Positions 41,791 through 50,370 of a stretch of 64,000 nucleotides of DNA are shown piece by piece. The translations under genes were made by a program, and so were the position numbers. Source of the DNA: Halobacillus sp. Marseille-P3879 (GTDB taxonomy: Bacteria > Bacillota > Bacilli > Bacillales > Halobacillaceae); NCBI RefSeq assembly GCF_900240285.1, contig NZ_OESS01000001.1:1178001-1242000 (forward strand). Reading direction: 5' to 3'. The notes beneath the pieces were generated by a model. It did not search any database. It was not told where the DNA came from and saw only the letters and a program-made list of their open reading frames with translations. How positions within the stretch are numbered: position 1 is the stretch's first letter; each line of letters begins with the position of its first letter.

Positions 41791-43824
41791 ATGAGCAACC
41801 AAAACAAAAAAAATGAACAACTCGATAAGTTTCGTACCGATGACCGCGGGAAGAAGATGACGACAAATCATGGAACAAAAGTGTCGGAAGATGAATTCTC
41901 ATTAAAAGTAGGTGAACGAGGACCCACCTTAATGGAAGACTTTCACTTCCGGGAAAAGATGACCCACTTTGATCACGAGCGTATACCTGAAAGAATTGTT
42001 CATGCCCGAGGATTTGCTGCTCATGGCGAGTTTGAACTCTATGAGTCTATGAAAGAATATACGAAGGCAGGATTTCTTCAGGATCCTTCTGTAAAAACCC
42101 CGGTGTTCGTTCGATTTTCTACTGTTGCCGGCAGCAAAGGATCGGCTGAAGCCGTAAGGGATGCCCGTGGTTTCGCTACGAAATTCTATACGGAAGAAGG
42201 AAATTATGATTTGGTAGGAAATAACATTCCGGTCTTTTTTATTCAAGATGCTCTTAAATTCCCTGATCTTGTGCACGCTGTGAAACCTGAGCCTCATAAT
42301 GAAATGCCTCAGGCAGCCTCAGCTCATGATACGTTCTGGGATTTTGTCGCCAATAACCAGGAATCTGCACATATGGTAATGTGGACGATGTCTGACCGTG
42401 CTATTCCCCGCAGTTTCAGAATGATGGAAGGTTTCGGAGTGCATACATTCCGGTTTGTAAATGATCAAGGCGAAGCCCACTTTGTGAAGTTTCATTGGAA
42501 GCCTGTACTTGGTACTCATTCTCTAGTTTGGGATGAAGCTCAGAAAATTAATGGGAAGGATCCGGATTTTCATCGCGGAGATCTTTATGACTCGATTGAA
42601 GCAGGAGATTATCCTGAGTATGAGTTAGGTGTGCAAATTATAAAAGAAGATGAAGAATTTACATTTGATTTTGATATCCTTGACCCAACTAAGATTTGGC
42701 CTGAAGAAGACGTACCTGTCAAAATCATTGGAAAAATGACACTGAATCGAAATGTTGATAATGTATTTGCAGAAACGGAACAGGTCGCATTCCATCCGGG
42801 AAATGTCGTACCAGGGATTGATTTCTCCAACGATCCGCTTCTTCAAGGACGTCTGTTCTCTTATACAGATACACAGTTAATTCGTCTGGGAGGCCCAAAT
42901 TTCCACGAACTGCCGATTAACCGCCCTGTTTGTCCTTTCCATAACAATCAACGCGATGGCTATAGCCGCATGACGATAAATAAAGGACCGGTAAGCTACC
43001 ATAAAAATTCATTAGCTGACAATACTCCTGAACCTGCAAGTGAGGAAGAGGGTGGATTTACTCATTATCAGGAGAAAGTAGAAGGGAGAAAAGTAAGAGC
43101 GAGAAGTGAAAGCTTTAAAGATCATTTCTCCCAGGCAACTTTATTCTGGAATAGTATGAGCGACGCTGAAAAACAGCATATTATACAAGCCTTCAGCTTT
43201 GAATTAGGAAAAGTAGAAGATCCTTCTGTTAAGCAGCAGGTAGTTGATATGTATGCTAATGTCAGCTTAGAACTGGCTCAGGCATTTGCGAAGAATATCG
43301 GGTGTAATGTCCCTGAAAGCGGAGGCTCTGACGTAACAAAATCTTCTCCGGCTCTCAGTCAGGAAAACTCACCTAAGAAGCCGGATACGAGAACAGTAGC
43401 TGTATTAGTTGCTGATGGATTTAACGGTTCAGAAGTAAGCTCAATTCTTACTGCGTTAAAGGATCAGGGGGCAGAACCGGAAATTATTAGTGAGAAATTA
43501 GGCACGGTGAAAGCTGCTGATGGAACTGAACTAAAAGCTGACCACACCTTCTTAACCGGAGAATCTGTGTTATTCGATTCCATTTACGCTGTTGGGGGTA
43601 ATGAAGTCAGCGAACAGTTCCATAAAGATGCAATGTATTTTATTAAAGAAGCTTATTCTCATTGTAAGCCGATTGGTGCAACGCATGAAGGGAAAAAATG
43701 GCTTGAAGAAGCAGAGATTACATCACGCCCTGGAGTCGTTCATGGCGACAATACAACAAAATTTGTGAATGAATTTGTTAATGCGCTTGCTGAGCACCGA
43801 CACTGGGAACGTGAGCTTGTATAG
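41791..43824 (+). CDS. katE: Large-subunit catalase with C-terminal DJ-1/PfpI-like domain
   Basis: A clade 2 heme catalase of 677 residues. ATG 41791 follows AGGAGGGG; the open frame reaches much further upstream but covers the promoter. The distal His is in ERIVHARGFAAHG, Asn in YDLVGNNIPVFF and the proximal Tyr in GRLFSYTDTQLIRLG. The C-terminal 150 residues (from TVAVLVADGFNGSEV) form the flavodoxin-like domain typical of large catalases. It removes hydrogen peroxide in the cytoplasm. The gene ends before repeat copy 4, with no other terminator. Confidence 0.92.
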   Translation: MSNQNKKNEQLDKFRTDDRGKKMTTNHGTKVSEDEFSLKVGERGPTLMEDFHFREKMTHFDHERIPERIVHARGFAAHGEFELYESMKEYTKAGFLQDPSVKTPVFVRFSTVAGSKGSAEAVRDARGFATKFYTEEGNYDLVGNNIPVFFIQDALKFPDLVHAVKPEPHNEMPQAASAHDTFWDFVANNQESAHMVMWTMSDRAIPRSFRMMEGFGVHTFRFVNDQGEAHFVKFHWKPVLGTHSLVWDEAQKINGKDPDFHRGDLYDSIEAGDYPEYELGVQIIKEDEEFTFDFDILDPTKIWPEEDVPVKIIGKMTLNRNVDNVFAETEQVAFHPGNVVPGIDFSNDPLLQGRLFSYTDTQLIRLGGPNFHELPINRPVCPFHNNQRDGYSRMTINKGPVSYHKNSLADNTPEPASEEEGGFTHYQEKVEGRKVRARSESFKDHFSQATLFWNSMSDAEKQHIIQAFSFELGKVEDPSVKQQVVDMYANVSLELAQAFAKNIGCNVPESGGSDVTKSSPALSQENSPKKPDTRTVAVLVADGFNGSEVSSILTALKDQGAEPEIISEKLGTVKAADGTELKADHTFLTGESVLFDSIYAVGGNEVSEQFHKDAMYFIKEAYSHCKPIGATHEGKKWLEEAEITSRPGVVHGDNTTKFVNEFVNALAEHRHWERELV

Positions 43825-43843
43825 TAAAAAGGAACTTTGCTTT

Positions 43844-43976
43844 TCTGGGAAGCGGAGGCCGAGACTGCTAAAAAGCGAAGGATTGCGATGGTAACATTTT
43901 TCCTGATATAAATAATCCGAACTGATATCAACAATATCGTTCGGATTATTTTCTTCTTTATACCGTTTTGTCAATC
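43844..43976 (+). repeat. MITE-like dispersed repeat, copy 4 (left end missing)
   Basis: It holds the right half of the repeat: AAAGCGAAG, GCGATGGTAACATTTTTC and the hairpin AATAATCCGAACTGATAT / ATATCGTTCGGATTATT. The right end GTTTTGTCAATCC reaches over the stop codon (TGA at 43971-43973 on the minus strand) of the FUSC gene. The left part found in copies 2 and 3 is not recognisable. It lies between convergent catalase and FUSC genes and may terminate both. Confidence 0.75.
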
Positions 43977-46154
43977 CTTTTCTTTTTTATCTTTAGCACC
44001 GAGTTTATTACCCAAAAGAAGCAAGGATTGATTGATGCGCCAAATGTAATAGACATGGTGTACTAAATCAATGTAATGTTGATGTTCAAGCGGAGCTCCG
44101 CGTTCAATTTGCTCTCTTTCTTTTTTTAAGGAAAATAACTCATTTGAAGCCGTTTCGCCTTTAAGCCGTTGGGTTACGGTGGCAAGGTTATGTGTTAATT
44201 TTTTTTCCAAGACTGGAAACACGGCTTGAACTTGCTTAGGAAAGCCTATATTTTTTTGATATGAAGAGGCCACGAGATGATCAGCATAGTAATTCATTGC
44301 TGTAAAAATCGTTACCCATTTCGGAAGCTCAGAATGACGGCGCGTCCCCGGGTGCTGCATAATGGGTTCAGCTTCGTCTAAGATGCCCTGCAGCTTCTCG
44401 TCGAGAACAAAAGCTTGCTCGGCCAATGCTTTAATATCAGTGGTTTCGGTAAAACTTCGAATGTAAGGAATCAGATAATTCTCTAACTCCTCCAGGTAAG
44501 CTGTGAAGGTTTCGTATACTTTATCTCTTGTTTTAGTAGGGAAAAGAAATGAAGAAACAAGCAAAGCTATCCCTGCTCCTGCAATTGTATCAACGACACG
44601 CGCGCTTAAAAGTGAAAAACTGATTCCGCCGAGTAATAAGTCATACATAAAAGCAATCAACATTGTGATAAACAGACTCATCATCATATAGGATACTGTT
44701 AATAAATAAAAAGCAAAAAAAACAACGGCAAATAACAAGATCACTTCTATTTCTGAGTGTCCTGAGACCAAATTGGCAAAGAAGAATCCGATCACAGCCC
44801 CAATCACAGTTCCGATTGATCGCTGTAATCCTTTTAAATAAATGCGTCCAACAGACTGAGTACCGAGTAAAACAATAAAAGAGGTAAGGACTACCCAGTA
44901 TGGCTGAATAGGTGAGATGCCATACCCAACGACTATGGAGATGGAACCTGCTACTAAAGCTTGGAAAGCTTTTTTGGTAGTCGGCTCGAGCTCTTTTATT
45001 TTCTCTTCATCGTTCTTTTCGACAAGTTCCTCTTCAACCGGGTTTTCAAAGAGATCAGGAGATTCTTCGTTTTTAACTCGCTGGATCGATAATGCGGCAT
45101 GAGTGACATGATGAGCAATAGATTCAATGCGGCGAAGCAAATATAACCGACCTTCTGGTTCCCCCTGTTCTTTAAACAGCTCATTAATTTTACTTCTTAA
45201 TTCGTCGGTGGCAAGCTGTGCTTCAGTCAAATTCCTTTCATCATAATTGACGGCCAAAACATCTGCTTTTTGCAGTGAGGCAATTACTCGAATGAGTAAC
45301 GTTCGCAGACCCCTGACTTCTAGGGCTTCATCTCTTTTTAACTGGGCGAGTGAATCAGTGAGTGTGGCCACCAGCATTGCCGTATCAAAGACGTATAATT
45401 TTACTTGAGCATTAGACAGCCCCGGCCATAATTCTTTAATATCGTGAGTGTTTAAATCAGAAGATACATGACCTGCATAATCGCGAAGAATCTTAACATT
45501 TATGCTGAGCCTTCTGCTTCGATGTTCGTTGATAGATTCATCTTCAAGCAGCTCAATTAGAAGTTGAAATGTTAAGTTGGCCTGTCGGTGAAAAGAGTAA
45601 ATGCTTCTCTTTAACAGCTGAGCAGTACCTTTGAAAATAATAAAATTATATAAATAAGCAAAGCTTATACCAATAGCAATAGCCATATAAAACCACAAGA
45701 ACTGTTTCACAGGCAGCTGCAAGAAGGAAGCGAAATATATCGTAATAAACCCAATCATTCCTAAAGAGAAATAACGGCTTCCATACTTTGAAAAGTAAAA
45801 AGCGCTAAAAATGACAGCGATCATTAAAGAGGAAACCAGGAAGGCATTCCATGCTAAAAGAGAACCTGTAGTGAGACCTCCAACAGCGGATAAACTAAGC
45901 AGCAGGGTTGTCCCTTTTTTTAACGCTGTCGTTTCATCGTTAACGACTAATATCCCCATCATCCCCGCGATTCCACCCATAATGGCCGGGGTCAGTTCAG
46001 GACCGTTTGTAATTGCAAGAATTATGAGTACTGAAAAAACGGAAGACATCAAACTGAGCGTTGCTTTTCCAGCCTGGTGAAGTCTTTTCCTTCCTGGGTC
46101 AGAAGCAAGAAAACGGCTAAGCCAATAATTAAGGGAGGGGTGTAAATAATTCAA
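43971..46154 (-). CDS. FUSC-family integral membrane protein
   Basis: A 727-residue YccS/FUSC-type protein with two sets of about six membrane segments (about 30-165 and 390-550) separated by soluble helical regions of about 220 residues. The signature KAFQALVAGSISIVVGYG begins the second set, with PYWVVLTSFIVLLGT following. These proteins are linked to efflux of aromatic acids or fusaric acid, but activity of Firmicute members is not known. The start is TTG 46154 with an AAAAAGG site about 11 bases upstream, so the start is somewhat uncertain. Confidence 0.8.
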   Translation of the reverse strand: MNYLHPSLNYWLSRFLASDPGRKRLHQAGKATLSLMSSVFSVLIILAITNGPELTPAIMGGIAGMMGILVVNDETTALKKGTTLLLSLSAVGGLTTGSLLAWNAFLVSSLMIAVIFSAFYFSKYGSRYFSLGMIGFITIYFASFLQLPVKQFLWFYMAIAIGISFAYLYNFIIFKGTAQLLKRSIYSFHRQANLTFQLLIELLEDESINEHRSRRLSINVKILRDYAGHVSSDLNTHDIKELWPGLSNAQVKLYVFDTAMLVATLTDSLAQLKRDEALEVRGLRTLLIRVIASLQKADVLAVNYDERNLTEAQLATDELRSKINELFKEQGEPEGRLYLLRRIESIAHHVTHAALSIQRVKNEESPDLFENPVEEELVEKNDEEKIKELEPTTKKAFQALVAGSISIVVGYGISPIQPYWVVLTSFIVLLGTQSVGRIYLKGLQRSIGTVIGAVIGFFFANLVSGHSEIEVILLFAVVFFAFYLLTVSYMMMSLFITMLIAFMYDLLLGGISFSLLSARVVDTIAGAGIALLVSSFLFPTKTRDKVYETFTAYLEELENYLIPYIRSFTETTDIKALAEQAFVLDEKLQGILDEAEPIMQHPGTRRHSELPKWVTIFTAMNYYADHLVASSYQKNIGFPKQVQAVFPVLEKKLTHNLATVTQRLKGETASNELFSLKKEREQIERGAPLEHQHYIDLVHHVYYIWRINQSLLLLGNKLGAKDKKEKD

Positions 46155-46508
46155 TGATAAATCAACCTTTTTTTTTGGATTCCTGAATTTAATCTCCTGA
46201 AACTTTAAAAGGTACCGGCTATACTAATACTCAAAGCAGTCTACAGGTGTGTATTAGCGAGTGTGAAGCTGGTTAAATAGGATATGGTAAGTAACATATT
46301 ATTTTATCATAGATTGTCTTACTGCAGGGATAACTATTTCGTTATAGATTTGCAAATGTAATATCCCTCGTTTGTAGTACAGCAGGCATAAGAATAATAG
46401 AAGGAAATTGGGATTGTAAGATGCGGATGTACATATTGCAACTGGCGAAAGGCAAAGAATTAGTGATTAACGTTTAAAGCGGAGAAGTTACAAACAGAGT
46501 AAAAATGA
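46155..46508. other. Intergenic stretch without identifiable gene
   Basis: This AT-rich gap between the divergently placed FUSC start and the dha terminator contains only very short ORFs without RBS. The promoter of the FUSC gene must be at its left end. I see no further repeat, riboswitch or operator. Confidence 0.5.
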
Positions 46509-46535
46509 CCGGCCAGGGCAGAGGTGCCCGGCCGG
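46509..46535 (-). terminator. Terminator of the dha operon
   Basis: CCGGCC-A-GGGCA pairs with TGCCC-GGCCGG around a 4-base loop; on the minus strand TCATTTTT follows. It is 12 bases beyond the dhaM stop. Confidence 0.85.
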
Positions 46536-46547
46536 ATGGGGGGAGCG

Positions 46548-46925
46548 TTATTCTTCCAGAGCACGCTCAGCTGATTGTTTAACTTCTGTAAGACTTTTTC
46601 CCATACTCGATTCAACGGCAGCCACATACCCTCCCTCGAGCAGAGGAGCATTTGAAATTTCGATGTTATCGAATCCACTCATTTCAACAGCTACTTCAGC
46701 GTTCATCATAGCACTGCCGAGATCATAAATCACAAGAACGCCGCTGTCTGTATAAGCCTGTTTGATAGCTTGTTGTATTTTTTCGATGCTAGTTCCTATT
46801 TCATCTTCATCTGTTCCACCAGCCAATTCAATTGGGACGTCATTTACCACCTGGTTGAGGATATCCTGAATCCCTTCGACAACTTTCTGGCTATGTGAAA
46901 CAAATACGATACCTACTGTATCCAA
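46548..46925 (-). CDS. dhaM: PTS-dependent dihydroxyacetone kinase, phosphotransfer subunit DhaM
   Basis: A 125-residue EIIA-mannose-type domain with the phospho-His in GIVFVSHSQKVVEG (residue 10-11) and the family motif GVLVIYDLGSAMMN. It takes phosphate from HPr and passes it to the ADP bound on DhaL. Only the EIIA domain is present, as in Firmicute short DhaM. It ends the operon. Confidence 0.9.
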   Translation of the reverse strand: MDTVGIVFVSHSQKVVEGIQDILNQVVNDVPIELAGGTDEDEIGTSIEKIQQAIKQAYTDSGVLVIYDLGSAMMNAEVAVEMSGFDNIEISNAPLLEGGYVAAVESSMGKSLTEVKQSAERALEE

Positions 46926-46928
46926 AAC

Positions 46929-47543
46929 CTAATCGCCTCCTTTAAGTGTTTCAGCTAAAGCTACGAATAAGAAATAAGAGGATACCGAACCAGGGTCTAC
47001 GTGACCGACCGATCGCTCTCCAAGATAAGAGGCACGGCCTTTAGTCGCTTTGATGCCTTTCGTTTGATTCATGGCGCGCTCAGCCGTTTCGGCTAAATTC
47101 TCTGGTGAATAATTGTCGGTAAATACTTCAATAACAGCCGACCATACGTCGATTAATGTTTTTTCTCCTACATCTGCTTTTCCTCTTTGTTTTAAACCTT
47201 CCAGTGCTTCTTCTAATCCGTTTTTAAAGCTCGTCTGGTCAACAGGATCTTTTTCTTTTAAGGAAGTGGAAAGTTTTAAAAATGCGGTGCCATACAGAGG
47301 GCCGGCAGCACCTCCTACCTTGCTCATAAGGGTCATAGCTGTATCTTTTAAGGTTTCCGCTGACGTTGAATATTCTGAACCTTCCAGCTTGCTTACAACT
47401 TCTTTGAATCCTCGTGCCATATTAATTCCATGATCCCCATCTCCTATTGCCTGGTCTAAAGTAGTTAAATAATCTTTATTTTTTTGTATGCGTTCGTTTG
47501 TTTTATTCATCCACACAATTACATCATTTGCACGAAGTTCCAT
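46929..47543 (-). CDS. dhaL: Dihydroxyacetone kinase ADP-binding subunit DhaL
   Basis: A 204-residue helical subunit. The metal-nucleotide motif DQAIGDGDHGINMARGF holds the Asp triad, and GRASYLGERSVGHVDPGS is the C-terminal ATP contact. It carries permanently bound ADP that is phosphorylated by DhaM and then phosphorylates dihydroxyacetone bound to DhaK. It sits 4 bases from dhaM and 19 from dhaK. Confidence 0.92.
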   Translation of the reverse strand: MELRANDVIVWMNKTNERIQKNKDYLTTLDQAIGDGDHGINMARGFKEVVSKLEGSEYSTSAETLKDTAMTLMSKVGGAAGPLYGTAFLKLSTSLKEKDPVDQTSFKNGLEEALEGLKQRGKADVGEKTLIDVWSAVIEVFTDNYSPENLAETAERAMNQTKGIKATKGRASYLGERSVGHVDPGSVSSYFLFVALAETLKGGD

Positions 47544-47562
47544 AAGGCATCTCCTTTCTTAT

Positions 47563-48558
47563 TTAAACACGGAATGCGGGCGCACCAGAGTCCGCAGCCA
47601 GCAGACTTTTCAGCTCTTCATCAAGTTTAAGCAGCGTGACAGAACAGCCTGCCATCTCAAGCGAGGTCATATAATTTCCTACAAAAGTCCTGTGGATAGT
47701 GATTTCCTGCTCTGTCAGCAGCTGGTTTACTTTTTTGTTTAGAATATAAAGCTCCATTTCCGGCGTCGCTCCCATTCCGTTAATCATAACGGCCACCTCA
47801 TCACCACGGTTGAGACTCATGTCGTCTAGAATTTTTCCGGTAAGCTCTTCAGCGATCTCATCAGCAGAGACCACCGATTTTCGCTCTATTCCTGGTTCAC
47901 CATGAATGCCTGTTCCTATTTCCATTTCATCTTCATCAAGAGTGAAGCTTGGCTTTCCAGCAGCGGGGACCGTACACGGAGTAAGTGCCATCCCCATAGA
48001 GCGGATATTTGAAGCGGCTCTTTCAGCAATTCTTTTAACTTCTTGAAGGGATCCGCCGGCAGATGCTTTAGCTCCCGCCAGTTTGTGAACGAAGATTGTT
48101 CCTGCAATTCCCCGGCGGCCTGTTGTAAAAGAGCTGTCCTCAACAGCCACATCATCGTTCACTACTACCTTTTCTACTTCAATATCTTCGGCTTCTGCCA
48201 ATTCAGCTGCCATATCAAAATTCATTACATCCCCGGTATAATTTTTAATAACCAGGAAGACACCTGTACCACCATCCACAGCTTTAATCGCTTCAAATAC
48301 TTGATCAGGAGTAGGTGAAGTGAACATCTCTCCGCATACAGCCGCGTCAAGCATTCCTTCCCCAATATAGCCTGCATGGGCAGGTTCATGACCGCTTCCG
48401 CCTCCGCTTACTAAACCGACTTTATTCGTAACGGGTGCGTCCTTTTTAACAATCGCGGTAGAGCCGGGCAGTTGTTTAAGAGAATCTGGATGAGCAGAAA
48501 TCAAACCATCCAACATATCCTGTACGACAGCTTCGGGATCATTTACAATTTTTTTCAT
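47563..48558 (-). CDS. dhaK: Dihydroxyacetone kinase substrate-binding subunit DhaK
   Basis: A 331-residue Dha[17 protein letters not shown] contains the first substrate-contact His and [13 protein letters not shown] the His that forms the hemiaminal with dihydroxyacetone. ATG 48558 has AGGAGCGG upstream; an extra 12 residues in the open frame are rejected. The product, dihydroxyacetone phosphate, feeds glycolysis. The order K-L-M is the classic Firmicute operon. Confidence 0.92.
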   Translation of the reverse strand: MKKIVNDPEAVVQDMLDGLISAHPDSLKQLPGSTAIVKKDAPVTNKVGLVSGGGSGHEPAHAGYIGEGMLDAAVCGEMFTSPTPDQVFEAIKAVDGGTGVFLVIKNYTGDVMNFDMAAELAEAEDIEVEKVVVNDDVAVEDSSFTTGRRGIAGTIFVHKLAGAKASAGGSLQEVKRIAERAASNIRSMGMALTPCTVPAAGKPSFTLDEDEMEIGTGIHGEPGIERKSVVSADEIAEELTGKILDDMSLNRGDEVAVMINGMGATPEMELYILNKKVNQLLTEQEITIHRTFVGNYMTSLEMAGCSVTLLKLDEELKSLLAADSGAPAFRV

Positions 48559-48602
48559 GTGGTAACCGCTCCTTTTTAAAAATCGAGTGGGCACGTCCTT
48601 TA

Positions 48603-48616
48603 AGTATACGTTTTCA
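48603..48616 (-). promoter_or_regulatory. Possible cre site upstream of dhaK
   Basis: On the minus strand TGAAAACGTATACT matches the cre consensus at 12 of 14 positions and lies 45 bases before dhaK. It overlaps a TATACT that could be a -10. The two mismatches keep confidence low. Confidence 0.35.
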
Positions 48617-48737
48617 TTTTAGTATATTGGGCGCGAAATTACTAATCTCGTACTAGTTTTCAGTAAGTTTTTTAAAATAAACTACGAATTGTGGGGTAAT
48701 GTGTCGATATAATAGAAAAATACGTTAAGGAGAGTTT

Positions 48738-50318
48738 ATGGATATGAATTGTCCTTCTCAGGCTGTTACGGTAAGTGCTTTAAAAAAGGCGTTAATCAAT
48801 GAGGAGTTTCTTCTCTATTATCAGCCGAAAGTAGACCTCACCTCTGGAAAATTGATTGGTGCGGAGGCTTTAATCCGCTGGGACCACCCGGAGTACGGCA
48901 TCATTAATCCAGGAGAATTTATTCCTATGGCAGAGGAATCCGGATTAATTGTTTCTATAGGAAAGTGGGTGCTCTCCAATGCATGTAGACAATTAGTCGA
49001 ATGGGAAAACGGTATGCTTGAGTCCATTAGTATTTCAGTAAATTTATCGGTTCGGCAGCTTTATCAGCCGGATTTCTTAAAGATGATTCGTTTGATTATA
49101 GATGAGACTGGTGTTAACCCGGAAAAACTAGAATTAGAAATTACGGAGAGTATGATGATAGATAGTGAAGCCGCCTGTATCATCTTAAACGAATTGAAAA
49201 ATATAGGCGTTTATATCAGCCTTGACGATTTTGGGAAAGGTTACAGTTCTCTGCACTACTTGAAAGAACTTCCTTTCGACAAAATTAAAATTGATCAGTC
49301 TTTTATACAGCAATGCACCCGTGATTTAAATGATGCCACACTCGTAAAAACAATGATTGTTATGGCGCATCAGCTTAATTTTCAAGTAGTGGCTGAAGGA
49401 GTGGAAAAGGAAGACCATGTTGTCTTTCTTCAAAAGAATTTGTGTGACGAAGCTCAAGGATACTTGTTCAGTCCTCCCGTAGCTGCTGACGATTTCTTAA
49501 ACAATCTTAGTAAGGTGAACCAAATATTAGAGATCTATGGACTGCCCGGTAGTAAATCTAAAAACCAATGGATGGAAGAAGAAGTGAGGACAGCACGTCA
49601 GGAAGTTTTAGAAATGGTAAGAGAACAACAGGGAATGACCTTTAAGTATATAAAGCGATACGGTCGTTTTATTCACACGCTTTGTGATGGAGAATTACTT
49701 TACAGAATGGGATTGACTCCGGAACGGGTGGTCGGACGGGAGCTTGATGAATTTCTCCCCAAAAAGATAGCTGAGGATAAAGTTATCCATTACGAAAAAG
49801 CATGGCAGGGTACCGAACAAGTGAATTATGAAGCTGAAGTTAATGGCATTCACTATATTGCGTCCTTAAGACCACTAACAAGAAGAGGGCAGGTAGTAGA
49901 AGTTATTGGTTCATGTGTTGATATTACAGAACGAAAAGAAATAGAAGAAGCTCTAAGAAGAAACGAGGAAAAATATCGGTTTATAACAGAAAACATCTCC
50001 GACTTAATAAAAGTTGTAAATGTAGAAGGCGTCATAGAATACGCTTCTCCTTCCCATCAGGAAGTACTCGGATATGGTGCAGATATGTATAAGGGAGAAC
50101 AAATCTTTGATTATATACATCCGGATGATGCTGAACTTGTGCGGAACGAGTTTAAACATTTAGTTGCTTCAAAGGAAATCAGGAGAGCGGTCTACAGGCA
50201 CAAGCATTCAGATGGTTATTGGGTACAAATGGAAGCAAAAGGAACACCTGTGTTAGATGATGCTGAAAAGATTACTCATGCGGTGGTGGTAGCCCGTGAT
50301 GTAGCAGGAGTGAGCTAG
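48738..50318 (+). CDS. Cyclic-di-GMP phosphodiesterase: EAL domain followed by two PAS domains
   Basis: A 526-residue signalling protein with an N-terminal EAL domain (about 10-250). All catalytic motifs appear: GAEALIRW, NLSVRQL, ELEITESM, DDFGKGYSSL, KIDQSFI, AEGVE and AQGYLF, so it should hydrolyse cyclic-di-GMP. Two PAS modules follow (about 295-400 and 408-525, second with YASPSHQEVLGY and HPDD), which is the reverse of the usual order with sensors first. No membrane segment and no GGDEF domain. The C-terminus ends just after the second PAS domain. RBS AAGGAG close to ATG 48738; ATG 48744 is an alternative. Confidence 0.88.
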   Translation: MDMNCPSQAVTVSALKKALINEEFLLYYQPKVDLTSGKLIGAEALIRWDHPEYGIINPGEFIPMAEESGLIVSIGKWVLSNACRQLVEWENGMLESISISVNLSVRQLYQPDFLKMIRLIIDETGVNPEKLELEITESMMIDSEAACIILNELKNIGVYISLDDFGKGYSSLHYLKELPFDKIKIDQSFIQQCTRDLNDATLVKTMIVMAHQLNFQVVAEGVEKEDHVVFLQKNLCDEAQGYLFSPPVAADDFLNNLSKVNQILEIYGLPGSKSKNQWMEEEVRTARQEVLEMVREQQGMTFKYIKRYGRFIHTLCDGELLYRMGLTPERVVGRELDEFLPKKIAEDKVIHYEKAWQGTEQVNYEAEVNGIHYIASLRPLTRRGQVVEVIGSCVDITERKEIEEALRRNEEKYRFITENISDLIKVVNVEGVIEYASPSHQEVLGYGADMYKGEQIFDYIHPDDAELVRNEFKHLVASKEIRRAVYRHKHSDGYWVQMEAKGTPVLDDAEKITHAVVVARDVAGVS

Positions 50319-50328
50319 AATAAAAAAA

Positions 50329-50353
50329 CTGTCTCACACGCGGTGCGAGACAG
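50329..50353. terminator. Bidirectional intrinsic terminator
   Basis: CTGTCTC pairs with GAGACAG around a GC-rich loop; a seven-A run lies at its left, which is a T-tract on the minus strand. It separates the EAL gene from the convergent transporter gene. Confidence 0.8.
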
Positions 50354-50370
50354 CTCTTTAGTATTTCTAT

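Noticed and set aside
44917-45102. Plus-strand serine/phenylalanine-rich ORF opposite the FUSC gene
   Set aside because: Composition (SSSFIFSSSF) is that of an antisense shadow of an acidic coding region; no RBS.
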